Assembly: GCA_038319685.1 (NCBI GenBank)
Contig: JBBQDN010000002.1
Span: 138,614-202,613, forward strand
Origin: UBA6022 sp038319685
GTDB lineage: Bacteria; Patescibacteriota; Saccharimonadia; Saccharimonadales; Saccharimonadaceae
Length of the DNA: 64,000 nucleotides
Reading direction: 5' to 3'
How positions within the stretch are numbered: position 1 is the first letter of the stretch; each line of letters opens with the position of its first letter. The notes under the pieces are model-generated. The model was not told where the DNA came from, ran no database searches, and was given only the letters and a program-made list of their open reading frames with translations. The position numbers were made by a program, and so were the translations under genes. This document shows positions 1 through 8,232 of the stretch, in pieces.

Positions 1-2
1 TC

Positions 3-236
3 AAAGGTCGATATCCAGAAAGTGGCTATACAGGCAATCTCATCTCTGACTCTATCGTTCATATCACTGAAGGAATGGGCTTCCTAGGACTCCGAGATGG
101 CACCAGAGTTGCGTTAGCCAAAAATGACCAAGTGCATCTCGCAGTAGGTGACGCATATTACTTTGAAGGCAACCTAGAAATTATATATGCAGCATCTCCA
201 GCATGGACACCTCAACAAACTGAGACTATCGACTAG
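3..236 (+). CDS. Cupin-like protein, C-terminal fragment
   Basis: The window opens inside this gene. An open frame runs from base 3 to a TAG stop and gives 77 residues. The sequence alternates short beta strands and turns, and ends with a 'GDAYYFEG' turn followed by 'EIIYAASPAW', which fits the last strands of a small cupin barrel. Any metal ligands would lie upstream, outside the window, so an enzyme cannot be told from a binding protein. Family assignment is by pattern only. Confidence 0.5.
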   Translation, partial: KGRYPESGYTGNLISDSIVHITEGMGFLGLRDGTRVALAKNDQVHLAVGDAYYFEGNLEIIYAASPAWTPQQTETID

Positions 237-339
237 TGAGGCTTACTAGTTTAGTTCTGACTTCGTTCATAATGCCCCACCAGACATAAACATTATGGAC
301 GTTGGAATTTTCTAGAATAATTTCTGTTATTATTAAGCT

Positions 340-480
340 ATGTCAAATAGTCCAGGAAATCCTGTAGCAAGAATATTATTCACTTTGTTTGGTACAGTAC
401 TGATTTTCGTAGGCATACTCAGCATCTACCGATCGTTCGACCCTATCACCAAGGGTTACGTATCGAGCTATAATAATTAA
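340..480 (+). CDS. Small single-pass membrane protein (46 aa), possibly the N-terminal piece of a broken gene
   Basis: ATG to TAA, 46 residues. Residues 12-29 ('LFTLFGTVLIFVGILSIY') form one hydrophobic helix with a short polar N-terminus, so the product would sit in the cytoplasmic membrane. No Shine-Dalgarno sequence is visible; an AT-rich stretch (313-336) could hold a promoter. The frame that continues downstream (open from 413, with its first ATG at 545) begins before this stop. The two pieces may therefore be one gene split by a frameshift, or two overlapping small genes. The family is not recognised. Confidence 0.35.
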   Translation: MSNSPGNPVARILFTLFGTVLIFVGILSIYRSFDPITKGYVSSYNN

Positions 481-544
481 TGAGCAAAAATCCCTCGAAC
501 AATTATCTAATGAGTTCAGAAGTTTTCCTGATCTCGTTGAGACG

Positions 545-802
545 ATGCAACAATACGAACTTAAGAATGATGAGGAATCACTCTTTGTATGGACAGTAGA
601 TAAGATGCAACAACTTATCATGGGTGATTTGGATGACTGGCGATCCTATATTGAGGACGATATAACGTATGATCGTTTCGTTGAAAAATATACGGACATT
701 GCTCAAAAAGGTTCTGGGTATTGTCGAGTGATTATTGAGGAATTAATCAAACATTGCACAACAACCTATCTAAAATATTACTCTACACGTAGACACAAAT
801 GA
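545..802 (+). CDS. Hypothetical charged helical protein (85 aa)
   Basis: An acidic, probably helical soluble protein with no recognised family. The frame is open back to base 413 without a better ATG, so translation could begin earlier, or the segment could be the continuation of the small membrane protein at 340-480 after a +1 frameshift. In that reading the product would be a membrane anchor followed by a cytoplasmic helical domain. No promoter or ribosome-binding site is convincing directly before 545. Confidence 0.4.
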   Translation: MQQYELKNDEESLFVWTVDKMQQLIMGDLDDWRSYIEDDITYDRFVEKYTDIAQKGSGYCRVIIEELIKHCTTTYLKYYSTRRHK

Positions 803-888
803 TGTACACTATTATGGATATAGAATCGCCAGTACCCTGCGCTAAGCAAAGTTCTCACTCCGTTCAAAATTCCATGTCATCCCAAAAG

Positions 889-2073
889 TTATTTCATGTG
901 AGGTTTTATCGTCACCCACACCACAACAAACCCTAGTATTCCGCTGACGATTGATGCCAAAAATATACTGAGTTTTGAAACTGCAATAAGCTGTTGTTGA
1001 TCAAATGCCAGTTCGGTGACGAAAATTGACACAGTGAACCCAATTCCCGCAAGCATTCCCACACCTATGATATGATGCCAGTTTGAACCAGTCGGGAGTT
1101 TTGAAACGCCGGACTTGATCATTACCCACGACGCTCCGACGATACCAACGACTTTGCCGACGACTAGTCCCAGTATGATTCCGGCTGCAACCGACAATGT
1201 CGCATCACCATCAAAACTACTGAGAGTTAGTACGATTCCTGCGTTCGCAAACGCAAATAATGGGACAACGACTAGCGTCGAAATTGGTATGGTCAGCCGT
1301 TCTAATCGTTCGGCGATAGACTTTTTATGTCGCGACGTTACACCAAGGGGTGCTAGCAAACCAATAAGCGTACCTGCGATGCTAGGATGTATGCCTGAAG
1401 CATTTACCAGCAACCACAACAACACAGCAACAATAATAAATACAGGTAACGACAGACATTTTTTTGCCTGCAGTAGTACGGTGAGTATGGATAGACAGAT
1501 GGCAAGGCACAGCATCACTACATTAATACCGGTACTATAAAAAAGTGCTATGACAATAACTGCAGCAATATCGTCAACAATCGCCAGAGTGAGTAGGAAT
1601 AGCCTCAGTGACGACGGCACCCTTGTGCCAAGCAGTGCAAGTAATCCGATGACGATTGCTATGTCCGTCGCCATTGGTATTGCCCAACCTTGAAATCCAT
1701 CTCCGCCGGCGTTCACTGCCATATAGATCAACGCAGGAATGACCATACCACCAATGGCAGCTGCTATCGGCAAAATAGCTGTTTTGAACTTTCGTAGCTC
1801 ACCCGTGATTAATTCTCGTTTTAATTCTAGGCCAACGACCAGGAAAAATATCGCCATTAGCGCATCATTTACCCAGTGGCGTAAATCTAACGATATAACC
1901 CACTGTCCTACACCAATAGTAAGGTGAGTATGCCAGAAAGATTCATATATTCCGCTCAGTGCAGTATTTGTTGCAATAAGAGCAAGGATGACCGCAGCAA
2001 TGATCAGTTTACCGCTTATCGCTTCGTCTTTGAGGAGGTACATCGCTAGTTTTGATAAATGTGTAGGATGCAA
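889..2073 (-). CDS. nhaA: Na+/H+ antiporter NhaA
   Basis: Exchanges internal Na+ for external protons in the cytoplasmic membrane and so controls sodium and pH. The 394 residues match the usual NhaA length and are hydrophobic, with about 12 membrane segments. The hallmark 'LAIVDDIAAVIVIALFY' carries the paired aspartates that bind Na+ or H+ (Asp163/Asp164 in E. coli). 'DLRHWVNDALMAIFFLVVGLE' near residue 65 and 'AGIGFTVSIFV' near the C-terminus are also typical. The ATG at 2073 gives a normal N-terminus ('MHPTHLSKLAMYLLKDEAISG'). The gene is transcribed alone, with no close partner on its strand. Confidence 0.95.
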   Translation of the reverse strand: MHPTHLSKLAMYLLKDEAISGKLIIAAVILALIATNTALSGIYESFWHTHLTIGVGQWVISLDLRHWVNDALMAIFFLVVGLELKRELITGELRKFKTAILPIAAAIGGMVIPALIYMAVNAGGDGFQGWAIPMATDIAIVIGLLALLGTRVPSSLRLFLLTLAIVDDIAAVIVIALFYSTGINVVMLCLAICLSILTVLLQAKKCLSLPVFIIVAVLLWLLVNASGIHPSIAGTLIGLLAPLGVTSRHKKSIAERLERLTIPISTLVVVPLFAFANAGIVLTLSSFDGDATLSVAAGIILGLVVGKVVGIVGASWVMIKSGVSKLPTGSNWHHIIGVGMLAGIGFTVSIFVTELAFDQQQLIAVSKLSIFLASIVSGILGFVVVWVTIKPHMK

Positions 2074-2196
2074 GGTTTTGGCTAATTGAATAAGTTTGTT
2101 TTTCAGGGCAATTTCCAGTCGTATTTAATAATGCGCCGACCAGACTTCCCAGCTCACCTCGTCCTATTATACTTGTGCTATAGCGCAATAGCCAAC

Positions 2197-2231
2197 CAAA
2201 AAATAGACGGACTCTTTTGTCCGTCTATTTT
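2197..2231 (-). terminator. Rho-independent terminator after the 2230-2523 gene
   Basis: A 12-bp perfect stem (2200-2211 with 2220-2231) closes an 8-base loop. On the minus strand it is followed by a T run, and it overlaps the stop codon of the small acidic gene. The symmetrical A/T flanks would also let it work on the plus strand. Confidence 0.8.
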
Positions 2232-2523
2232 AGTCTGCGTAACCGTCGGGTGGGAAAATCCCTCTTCGTCCAAGTGCCGCACGAGCTAAGGGAGCAGAAC
2301 CGAGCTTATCCCATTCCCGATCAAATTTTGCGTCATATTCTTCAATTGCCGCTTTATTCGTGCCTAAAGGCTCAATCGCGACGTTTCTATCATTGTTATC
2401 ACTGTCATCATCTGGGTGGCCTGTGAGTTCACCAATATCGTAGTCGGTATACCCGTTCAACGGACGACCGTCAGAATCTGTCGGGAGGTCACTGCCTGGA
2501 TAATACTCAATTAACTGTGTCAT
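2230..2523 (-). CDS. Hypothetical acidic protein (97 aa)
   Basis: A small, hydrophilic, Asp-rich protein with no membrane segment or signal peptide. Two features support a real gene: a TATAAT hexamer 9 bases before the ATG, and a strong terminator overlapping the stop. The middle ('PDDDSDNNDRN') looks disordered, while the C-terminal 40 residues ('EYDAKFDREWDKLGSAPLAR') could be helical. The family is not recognised. Confidence 0.6.
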   Translation of the reverse strand: MTQLIEYYPGSDLPTDSDGRPLNGYTDYDIGELTGHPDDDSDNNDRNVAIEPLGTNKAAIEEYDAKFDREWDKLGSAPLARAALGRRGIFPPDGYAD

Positions 2524-2579
2524 ATTAATACTATTATAGCATAATAGATGCTATTTTGTCAATGATTAACTCTTTGGCT

Positions 2580-2969
2580 CTACTTTGAACCGATCATAAA
2601 TAGTTTTGTCACCCCCCATCCAATAAGTGCATAGACAAGAATGCCAACAACTGTACCGATTTCGAGAGTCGAGACGCCATAGGTTGGTTGGTAACTAAAC
2701 ATACCAAAGAAAGGTGCTGCGAATACGCCGCTCAGTCCATAAATAAAATCGACAAAGCCATTGCCTTGGTTTGCCCCAAGTAACTGCAGGACTATTCGTA
2801 CAGCAAGGAGTGTAATGATAAGACCGACTACGTAGGCAACGACACGACTCGCAATTACCGCTCCAGAAACTTTGTTACGTACTTCGACCTCCTGACGTCG
2901 AATGGTTGCATTCCCAGCTTGATCGTTTGCTTCACGCACTTCTGTAACTTGAGTTTGTTTTTCGTCCAT
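2580..2969 (-). CDS. YggT-family membrane protein
   Basis: 129 residues: a polar N-terminus of about 40 residues, then two or three membrane segments. 'AYVVGLIITLLAVRIVLQLLGAN', the short 'GNGFVDFIYGLSG' loop and 'PFFGMF' are the pattern of the YggT family, whose members are linked to membrane or cell-division homeostasis without a defined activity. The start at 2969 is chosen because GGAGG lies 8 bases before it. An ATG 51 bases further upstream has no ribosome-binding site. Confidence 0.75.
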   Translation of the reverse strand: MDEKQTQVTEVREANDQAGNATIRRQEVEVRNKVSGAVIASRVVAYVVGLIITLLAVRIVLQLLGANQGNGFVDFIYGLSGVFAAPFFGMFSYQPTYGVSTLEIGTVVGILVYALIGWGVTKLFMIGSK

Positions 2970-3045
2970 AATTGTAACCTCCGGGTGTAGCTTATGATTA
3001 CTTATCATACCACGAAACAAATAAGTGCTGTCGATCTGGATAGAC

Positions 3046-4158
3046 TTATTCCCAACGGAACACTTTAAAGGCGATAGCGTAAATAATAATCATCCACGCA
3101 CCAATCAAGCCAACTTGTGGCAAAATATCGACTAAATGCTTGCCTTCAGTTGCAATTAAGCGGATACCATCGATCACCGGTGTCAGTGGCAAAAAACTTG
3201 AAATATTCTGGACCCATTCAGGCATAAGGAACCTAGGGAAGAACGTACCCGATAAAAACATCATTGGAAAAACAATAATGTTTGCCAGCGGTGCGACCTG
3301 ACGTTCGTTTTTTGCCCAACCACCAAGTGCTAGCCCAATCCCTAGGATCATAATGATACCACCCACGATAAATGCGGCGAGCTCGAGATAATTCCCCACC
3401 ACTTCCAGATGGAACAAAAAGATTGCGACGATAAACATAATCCCTAGGCTGATCAGGCCAATGAATGCTTGGCCAATCATCACCGATAGGAAATACTGCC
3501 ATACTTTCAGTGGCGTGGTTGAAAGCCGACGTAAAATGCCCATTTTTTTGAGTTCCGGGAATACATTCACTGGACCAAAAATCCCCATACCAATAATGGC
3601 AAACCCAAGTAGCCCCGCAAATGAGTAGTCAAACGCTGATAAGCTCCGTTCGTTCAATTGTTCGCTGACGACAGAAAACGGTGTTTCATTTTTGACAAAT
3701 GATGCGTTCAAGCCATTGAACTGTGCGGTAAGGATCGCGCTAAGTGCTTGGGCTGACTGTTGGTTATTTTGTGTATAGATAATCCGCGCCTGACCAGTTG
3801 GAAACGCCGCACCGGATGTTTGTTCGCCAAACTCTTTGGGCAGGACGATCGCTGCGTCAAGTTCGGACCGAGTCATTTTGTCCTTGGCTGTTGCGATATC
3901 CTTGATATCTTGGTCAACTTTTAGAACCTTACTGTCGGCCGATTGTTTTACGAAATCCTTCGCCTGAGTCGTCACCGATTCGTTGATAATAGCGACCTTG
4001 AACGAAACATTACCACTATTTCCGCTATTTAACCCGCCAAAAACGAACAGGAAAATAAGCGGAAACCCGATGCTAAAAAATAAAGCGAGCTTGTCACGGA
4101 AAAAACGACGAGTGTTAATCTTGACGAACGTCCGGACCGTATACAGTGATTTATTCAT
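3046..4158 (-). CDS. ABC-2 type transporter permease
   Basis: The membrane half of an exporter whose ATPase is encoded just upstream (3 bases between genes). 370 residues. Near residues 20-40 is the first membrane helix ('LALFFSIGFPLIFLFVFGG'). About 150 residues of extracytoplasmic domain follow, then five helices, including the ABC-2 motif region 'PLANIIVFPMMFLSGTFFP'. This layout is that of drug or lipid-linked exporters of the ABC-2 class. The substrate cannot be read from the sequence. An AAGG precedes the ATG within the intergenic overlap, consistent with coupled translation. Confidence 0.9.
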   Translation of the reverse strand: MNKSLYTVRTFVKINTRRFFRDKLALFFSIGFPLIFLFVFGGLNSGNSGNVSFKVAIINESVTTQAKDFVKQSADSKVLKVDQDIKDIATAKDKMTRSELDAAIVLPKEFGEQTSGAAFPTGQARIIYTQNNQQSAQALSAILTAQFNGLNASFVKNETPFSVVSEQLNERSLSAFDYSFAGLLGFAIIGMGIFGPVNVFPELKKMGILRRLSTTPLKVWQYFLSVMIGQAFIGLISLGIMFIVAIFLFHLEVVGNYLELAAFIVGGIIMILGIGLALGGWAKNERQVAPLANIIVFPMMFLSGTFFPRFLMPEWVQNISSFLPLTPVIDGIRLIATEGKHLVDILPQVGLIGAWMIIIYAIAFKVFRWE

Positions 4159-4161
4159 ACC

Positions 4162-4920
4162 TTAGCCTTCTCTCAAATCTTTACCGGTCAGATCAATAAA
4201 TACATCTTCGAGGTTTGCTTGTTCGACATGTTGTTTTTTGCTAAACCCACGTTTCAAAAGTTGCTTAATCAAGTTTTTTGGCGTATCAATCGCAACGATT
4301 TTTCCGTTATCCATGACAGCAATCCGGTCGCAAAGGATTTCTGCTTCATCCATATAATGCGTTGTCATGATAACACTGATACCTTTATCACGGACTTGTT
4401 TAATCAAATCCCACAAATGACGTCGTGCCTGAGGGTCAAGCCCGGTTGTTGGTTCATCAAGGAAAAATACTTTTGGCCCATGCACCAGGGCTGTAGTAAT
4501 ACTCAGCCGTTGTTTCTGCCCGCCAGACAGATTCTCGACGTAGCTATTCGCTTTATCTTCGAGGTCGACATCACGAAGGAATGCTATTGGATCGACTTTT
4601 TCGCCGTACGCAGCAGCAAACATCTCGACAACTTCAACCAGTTTGGTTTTATCTTGAAAGGCTGGTGTTTGTGGTTGGACCCCAATCAGATACTTTACTG
4701 CCTGCGGATCGTCAGCAACATTGATACCGTTAATAATAACTGTTCCACTATCGATTGGTCGCAGGGTTTCCATCATTTCAAGGGTGGTTGTTTTACCTGC
4801 ACCGTTTGGGCCAAGGATACCAAATATCTCGCCCTTTTTAACTGAAAAACTGACACCGTCAACCGCTTGCTTGTCACTATATCGTTTTTTTAGGTCTTTG
4901 ACCTCTATCATCATACTCAT
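4162..4920 (-). CDS. ABC transporter ATP-binding protein
   Basis: The cytoplasmic ATPase that powers the adjacent ABC-2 permease. 252 residues with Walker A 'GPNGAGKTTT', signature 'LSGGQKQRL', Walker B 'VFFLDEPTTGLDPQ' and the switch His in 'MTTHYMDEAE', all in the usual order. The C-terminal 45 residues ('HVEQANLEDVFIDLTGKDL') match the tail of DrrA-like exporters. It is the first gene of a two-gene operon. A TAGAAT hexamer lies 8 bases before the ATG, so the transcript is probably near-leaderless. A drug or lipid exporter is the best guess. Confidence 0.93.
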   Translation of the reverse strand: MSMMIEVKDLKKRYSDKQAVDGVSFSVKKGEIFGILGPNGAGKTTTLEMMETLRPIDSGTVIINGINVADDPQAVKYLIGVQPQTPAFQDKTKLVEVVEMFAAAYGEKVDPIAFLRDVDLEDKANSYVENLSGGQKQRLSITTALVHGPKVFFLDEPTTGLDPQARRHLWDLIKQVRDKGISVIMTTHYMDEAEILCDRIAVMDNGKIVAIDTPKNLIKQLLKRGFSKKQHVEQANLEDVFIDLTGKDLREG

Positions 4921-4957
4921 ATACTATTATTCTACACCGTTACAGTCCAAGTTGCAT

Positions 4958-4998
4958 CAAAAAAGCCCCTCTGCTATTACATGAATAGCTTCGGGGCT
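4958..4998 (-). terminator. Terminator after the 68-aa gene
   Basis: AGCCCC/GGGGCT outer stem and GCTATT/AATAGC inner stem, followed on the minus strand by six T. It separates the small gene at 5057-5263 from the ABC operon. Confidence 0.85.
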
Positions 4999-5056
4999 CG
5001 TTTGGCACCTGTTTGTTTGATACTACTGTACCATCAAAGTGCTTGCGCCTGCAAGA

Positions 5057-5263
5057 TTATTTTTTCTTGCTGATTGTCAGAAACCCATTGCGTGGGTTTT
5101 CTTTGACTTCACGATCTTCTGGAAGATCAGTTGGTTCACCTTTAGCGTTCTTTTCTACTTTTGCGAAAAAGTAGATTGTCTGTGGTTTGCCACCACGTAG
5201 TGTTACGTCAGTTTTGTGCAAAAAGTATGTGACACCTTTTGAGTTTGTGTGCTTGTAAGCCAT
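5057..5263 (-). CDS. Small conserved basic protein (68 aa)
   Basis: Contains the motif 'TNSKGVTYFLHKTDVTLRGG' and 'IYFFAK', a small-protein signature I recognise from Saccharibacteria and some Actinobacteria but whose function is unknown. It is soluble, lysine-rich and ends in 'SKKK'. A GGAGG lies 12 bases before the ATG and a strong terminator follows, so it is a single-gene unit. The N-terminal half resembles a compact beta hairpin. No activity is proposed. Confidence 0.75.
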   Translation of the reverse strand: MAYKHTNSKGVTYFLHKTDVTLRGGKPQTIYFFAKVEKNAKGEPTDLPEDREVKENPRNGFLTISKKK

Positions 5264-5332
5264 AAGTTCTTATAACCTCCTATTAGTATCTTACAATTGC
5301 TAGATTAGCGCCTCTTGATACCAGTGTCAACA

Positions 5333-5965
5333 TTAAATAGGTTGGTAGTGGTGCCGCAGGAGGAGCCGAAGGGTCATTAGTCCGATGAGTCGAATCACGA
5401 TAATCATGATAACCGCCAGGCACAACAGGACAATAAAACCAGCAAAATCAGGTGACCAAACAGGTGAACTTGTTTCGTGACGATACAGTTCGGTATTGGG
5501 GAAAGTCAGGTTCTGTTGAGGGTCGGGTGATGGTGGAAATTTAGCTAGTTCATCTCTCACACAGCGAACATATGCCTGTGAATATTGACCATATTGTGTC
5601 TTGCAGGTTGCATCAGCTTGAACGTTGATATTACCGTTAGGATTGACGTCACTGTTCCTCGCCGCTTCAACAATTTTCTGTACATCGCGTTTGTATTGTT
5701 GTTCTAGGTAAAAAGCCCCACTACCCGCGTTCATGTGCTCGCTTGAAAATCGTTGTAGATCGTACAACCTGCTCTGAATATCGTTAATATCGCCTGCTTT
5801 ATCGGCAGCAAGAACAGCCGTTCGTCGTTCGTACATACCGATATTATTTAGCCGTAGAAACGTTGCGGCGATCAGGGAAAGAATAAAAAACAACACAACT
5901 AACTGCCACGTTTTGATACGCTGTAGTTGTTTGATGCCCTTTTTTACACTTCTTGTATCTGCCAC
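5333..5965 (-). CDS. Hypothetical membrane protein with extracytoplasmic helical domain
   Basis: 210 residues with one membrane helix near residues 21-38 ('LVVLFFILSLIAATFLRL') and a second near 172-195 ('FAGFIVLLCLAVIMIIVIRLIG'). The 130 residues between them are polar and probably helical, with two Cys (in 'ATCKTQYG' and 'VRCVRDE') that could form a disulfide outside the membrane. The start is GTG. It is preceded by a GGGTGGG stretch at a suitable distance, and a TACAAT hexamer lies further upstream, so this gene has a normal leader. It diverges from murC. The family is not recognised. Confidence 0.6.
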   Translation of the reverse strand: MADTRSVKKGIKQLQRIKTWQLVVLFFILSLIAATFLRLNNIGMYERRTAVLAADKAGDINDIQSRLYDLQRFSSEHMNAGSGAFYLEQQYKRDVQKIVEAARNSDVNPNGNINVQADATCKTQYGQYSQAYVRCVRDELAKFPPSPDPQQNLTFPNTELYRHETSSPVWSPDFAGFIVLLCLAVIMIIVIRLIGLMTLRLLLRHHYQPI

Positions 5966-6019
5966 TGAAAAATCCCACCCTTTTAGGGTTATGACTCCAT
6001 TGTAGCATGAGGGGGATGG

Positions 6020-6025
6020 TATACT
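6020..6025 (+). promoter_or_regulatory. -10 hexamer TATACT for leaderless murC
   Basis: TATACT ends 6 bases before the murC ATG (6032). Transcription would start at or next to the start codon, leaving no room for a ribosome-binding site. Confidence 0.6.
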
Positions 6026-6031
6026 GAGGCT

Positions 6032-7276
6032 ATGAATGTGTATTTCTCTGGGATTGGCGGCGTTGGGATTGGACCACTGGCGGAGATTGCGCTTGATGCT
6101 GGGTATGGTGTCCAGGGTTCTGATCTTCAGTCAACACTCGTAACGCGTCAACTCCGAGAACGAGGTGTGGCAGTCAGCATCGGTCAAGATGGTAGTTTCC
6201 TGCAGGCGTGTCACGACAAAGACCCAATCGATTGGCTAGTTTACACTTCTTCGCTGCCTCCAGATCATCCAGAATTAGTCCTCGCACGACAGCTAGGTAT
6301 CAAAACCGCCAAACGAGACGAACTACTGGCGCGTATTATCAGCGAAAAAAACCTCAAGTTGGTTACAATAGCTGGTACCCACGGCAAAACGACAACGACC
6401 GGTATGTTTGTCTGGGCGCTCAAACAACTAGGCATTCCCGTCAGCTATTCCGTTGGTTCGACACTGAGTTTTGGACCAAGCGGTACATTTGACCCAGCCA
6501 GCGAATTTTTCGTGTACGAATGTGATGAATTTGATAAAAATTTCCTCCACTTCCACCCGTACCTATCACTGATCACATCGATTGACTACGACCATCCTGA
6601 TACCTACCCGACCGAATCGGACTATCTGGATGCTTTTGCACTGTTCGGCCAGCAGTCCGAGCAGTTAATCGCCTGGCAGTCTGACCACATTGAACTATTT
6701 CAAGATCACCCTGACGCATGGTTACTCGACAGAACCATTGATATCCACCTGCCAGGTGAGCACAACCGACGCAATGCCACATTGGTTGCAAAAGCAATCG
6801 AAAAACTCGGCATTAACGGTGATGTCCCTCAGGCACTCGAAACATTCCCTGGAACCGACCGACGATTCGAAAAACTCGGTAGTAATAGCCTCTATACGGA
6901 CTATGGCCATCACCCCGTAGAGATTGCCGCAACCTTGCAACTTGCCCGCGAGATATCGGACAGTGTCACGTTGATATACCAGCCTCATCAAAATGTCCGT
7001 CAACACGAAGTACAGCATCAGTATGCTGATTGTTTCAGCCTTGCCGATGCAATTTACTGGCTGCCAACATACCTGTCGCGCGAAGATCCGAATTTACCGA
7101 TTTTATCACCCGAAGAATTAACCCGAAATATTGTTCATCCCGATACCGTACATATTGCTGACCTGAATGATGATCTATGGGACGTGATCCAGAGGTCACT
7201 TGACGATGGCAAGCTCGTCCTTTGTATGGGCGCAGGGAGTATCGACGGTTGGCTGCGACAAAAACTCAGCGTTTAG
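6032..7276 (+). CDS. murC: UDP-N-acetylmuramate--L-alanine ligase (MurC)
   Basis: Adds L-alanine to UDP-MurNAc with ATP, the first step of peptide-stem synthesis for peptidoglycan. 414 residues, slightly short for MurC (about 450-490). The N-terminal Rossmann motif 'GIGGVGIGPLAEIAL' is followed by the ATP loop 'GTHGKTTTTGM' near residue 115 and the MurC-type 'DYGHHPVEIAATL' near residue 290. Mpl (a murein-peptide ligase) is the main alternative, but the motif spellings fit MurC better. It lies between genes on the opposite strand and overlaps the MazG-like gene tail to tail by 4 bases. Confidence 0.88.
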   Translation: MNVYFSGIGGVGIGPLAEIALDAGYGVQGSDLQSTLVTRQLRERGVAVSIGQDGSFLQACHDKDPIDWLVYTSSLPPDHPELVLARQLGIKTAKRDELLARIISEKNLKLVTIAGTHGKTTTTGMFVWALKQLGIPVSYSVGSTLSFGPSGTFDPASEFFVYECDEFDKNFLHFHPYLSLITSIDYDHPDTYPTESDYLDAFALFGQQSEQLIAWQSDHIELFQDHPDAWLLDRTIDIHLPGEHNRRNATLVAKAIEKLGINGDVPQALETFPGTDRRFEKLGSNSLYTDYGHHPVEIAATLQLAREISDSVTLIYQPHQNVRQHEVQHQYADCFSLADAIYWLPTYLSREDPNLPILSPEELTRNIVHPDTVHIADLNDDLWDVIQRSLDDGKLVLCMGAGSIDGWLRQKLSV

Positions 7277-7602
7277 CGATTGTCGCCGCTGCCACCAATC
7301 AGGTTCCGTTGCTGACGACTGGCAAGCTTCGCAATATTTGTCGTTGCAATGTCATCAAGCGAGATATCAAAATAATCACCCAGCACAGTAATATACCACA
7401 ATATATCGCCTAGTTCCTTTTTTAAGTCATCAACGTCAACTTTTGTCAGATCGCTATCCTTGTCACGGACGATTTTTTTCATTTTTTCAGCAATTTCACC
7501 TGATTCTCCCACCAGTCCGAGGACAAGGTGAAAAAATTCATTCTTTTTATCGCGTGGAGCAGCCGTTTTGAGCGCGGCGGTTTGATAGTCATTTAAATTC
7601 AT
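7273..7602 (-). CDS. MazG-like nucleotide pyrophosphohydrolase
   Basis: 109 residues, all-alpha. 'GLVGESGEIAEKMKK' and 'LKKELGDILWYI' supply the acidic EXXE and ExxD clusters that bind Mg2+ in MazG-like NTP pyrophosphatases, which remove non-canonical or excess nucleoside triphosphates. This is a single-domain form, unlike the two-domain E. coli MazG. The C-terminal 'KLASRQQRNLIGGSGDNR' is typical of the small bacterial and phage versions. The 3' end overlaps murC by 4 bases, convergently. Confidence 0.85.
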   Translation of the reverse strand: MNLNDYQTAALKTAAPRDKKNEFFHLVLGLVGESGEIAEKMKKIVRDKDSDLTKVDVDDLKKELGDILWYITVLGDYFDISLDDIATTNIAKLASRQQRNLIGGSGDNR

Positions 7603-7608
7603 AGGTCA

Positions 7609-7614
7609 ATTATA
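7609..7614 (-). promoter_or_regulatory. -10 hexamer TATAAT for leaderless mazG-like gene
   Basis: TATAAT on the minus strand, 6 bases before the ATG at 7602. No ribosome-binding site fits between them. Confidence 0.65.
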
Positions 7615-7655
7615 CCAATCGACAGCATAACTTGGCAAAGAAACCCGCTCAGTAA

Positions 7656-8210
7656 CTAGCGTAATTGTTCGAAACTACCGCTATTCGTAAGCCTATAGAC
7701 ATTTGACGGGCGACTATCTTTGATTTCACCGCCATCAACATAGACATCAACCGTATCGCCAAAATACACCATCGCCTCGTCGATCGTGGTTGCTGGGGGA
7801 AGACCTTCGGGGTTGGCCGATGGAGCAACGAGCGGACCAGTTTTGCTGATCAAATCACGAAGAGTATCGTTATCCGGCAGACGGTAGGCAATCGAGTTAC
7901 CGCCGCGCAGTAGCCATGGTGGTGACAGAACGGAGGGAAGAATCACACTATTAGCACCCGGCCACACAGTGTGTAGCTTTGCCATGGTCGCATCATTATA
8001 GGTATCAAGTAGGTCGTCTGTCGTGCGTATCAAAACAATCAATTGCTTGTCAGGTTGGCGCGACTTGATGTCATATAAACGCTCGACAGCCTGCTCGTTA
8101 TTCGCATTCGCAACCAACCCGTACAACGTATCAGTACGAATAACAGCAACACCTCCACCAGTGAGGCAATCGACAAGACGGGGATCTGTTAACTCATGAA
8201 TTAACACCAT
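7656..8210 (-). CDS. tsaC: L-threonylcarbamoyladenylate synthase (TsaC/Sua5/YrdC family)
   Basis: Makes threonylcarbamoyl-AMP from threonine, bicarbonate and ATP for the t6A modification at position 37 of ANN-decoding tRNAs. 184 residues, the short YrdC-only form without the Sua5 C-terminal domain. 'GGVAVIRTDTLYGLVANA' gives the nucleotide-binding entry. 'YDIKSRQPDKQLIVLI' holds the KxR motif, and 'GPLVAPSANPEGLPP' is the conserved SxN segment. It is divergent from mscS with only 22 bases between the two start codons. Confidence 0.88.
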   Translation of the reverse strand: MVLIHELTDPRLVDCLTGGGVAVIRTDTLYGLVANANNEQAVERLYDIKSRQPDKQLIVLIRTTDDLLDTYNDATMAKLHTVWPGANSVILPSVLSPPWLLRGGNSIAYRLPDNDTLRDLISKTGPLVAPSANPEGLPPATTIDEAMVYFGDTVDVYVDGGEIKDSRPSNVYRLTNSGSFEQLR

Positions 8211-8217
8211 AACACAT

Positions 8218-8225
8218 GCTATACT
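8218..8225. promoter_or_regulatory. Overlapping divergent -10 elements for tsaC and mscS
   Basis: On the plus strand TATACT (8220-8225) lies 7 bases before the mscS ATG. On the minus strand TATAGC (8218-8223) lies 7 bases before the tsaC ATG. The hexamers share four base pairs, so RNA polymerase could occupy only one promoter at a time, and both transcripts would be leaderless. Each -35 region would fall inside the other gene. Confidence 0.55.
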
Positions 8226-8232
8226 AACACAT

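Noticed and set aside
4219..4845. 208-residue open frame on the plus strand opposite the ABC ATPase
   Set aside because: It is the shadow of a gene with complete Walker and signature motifs on the minus strand.
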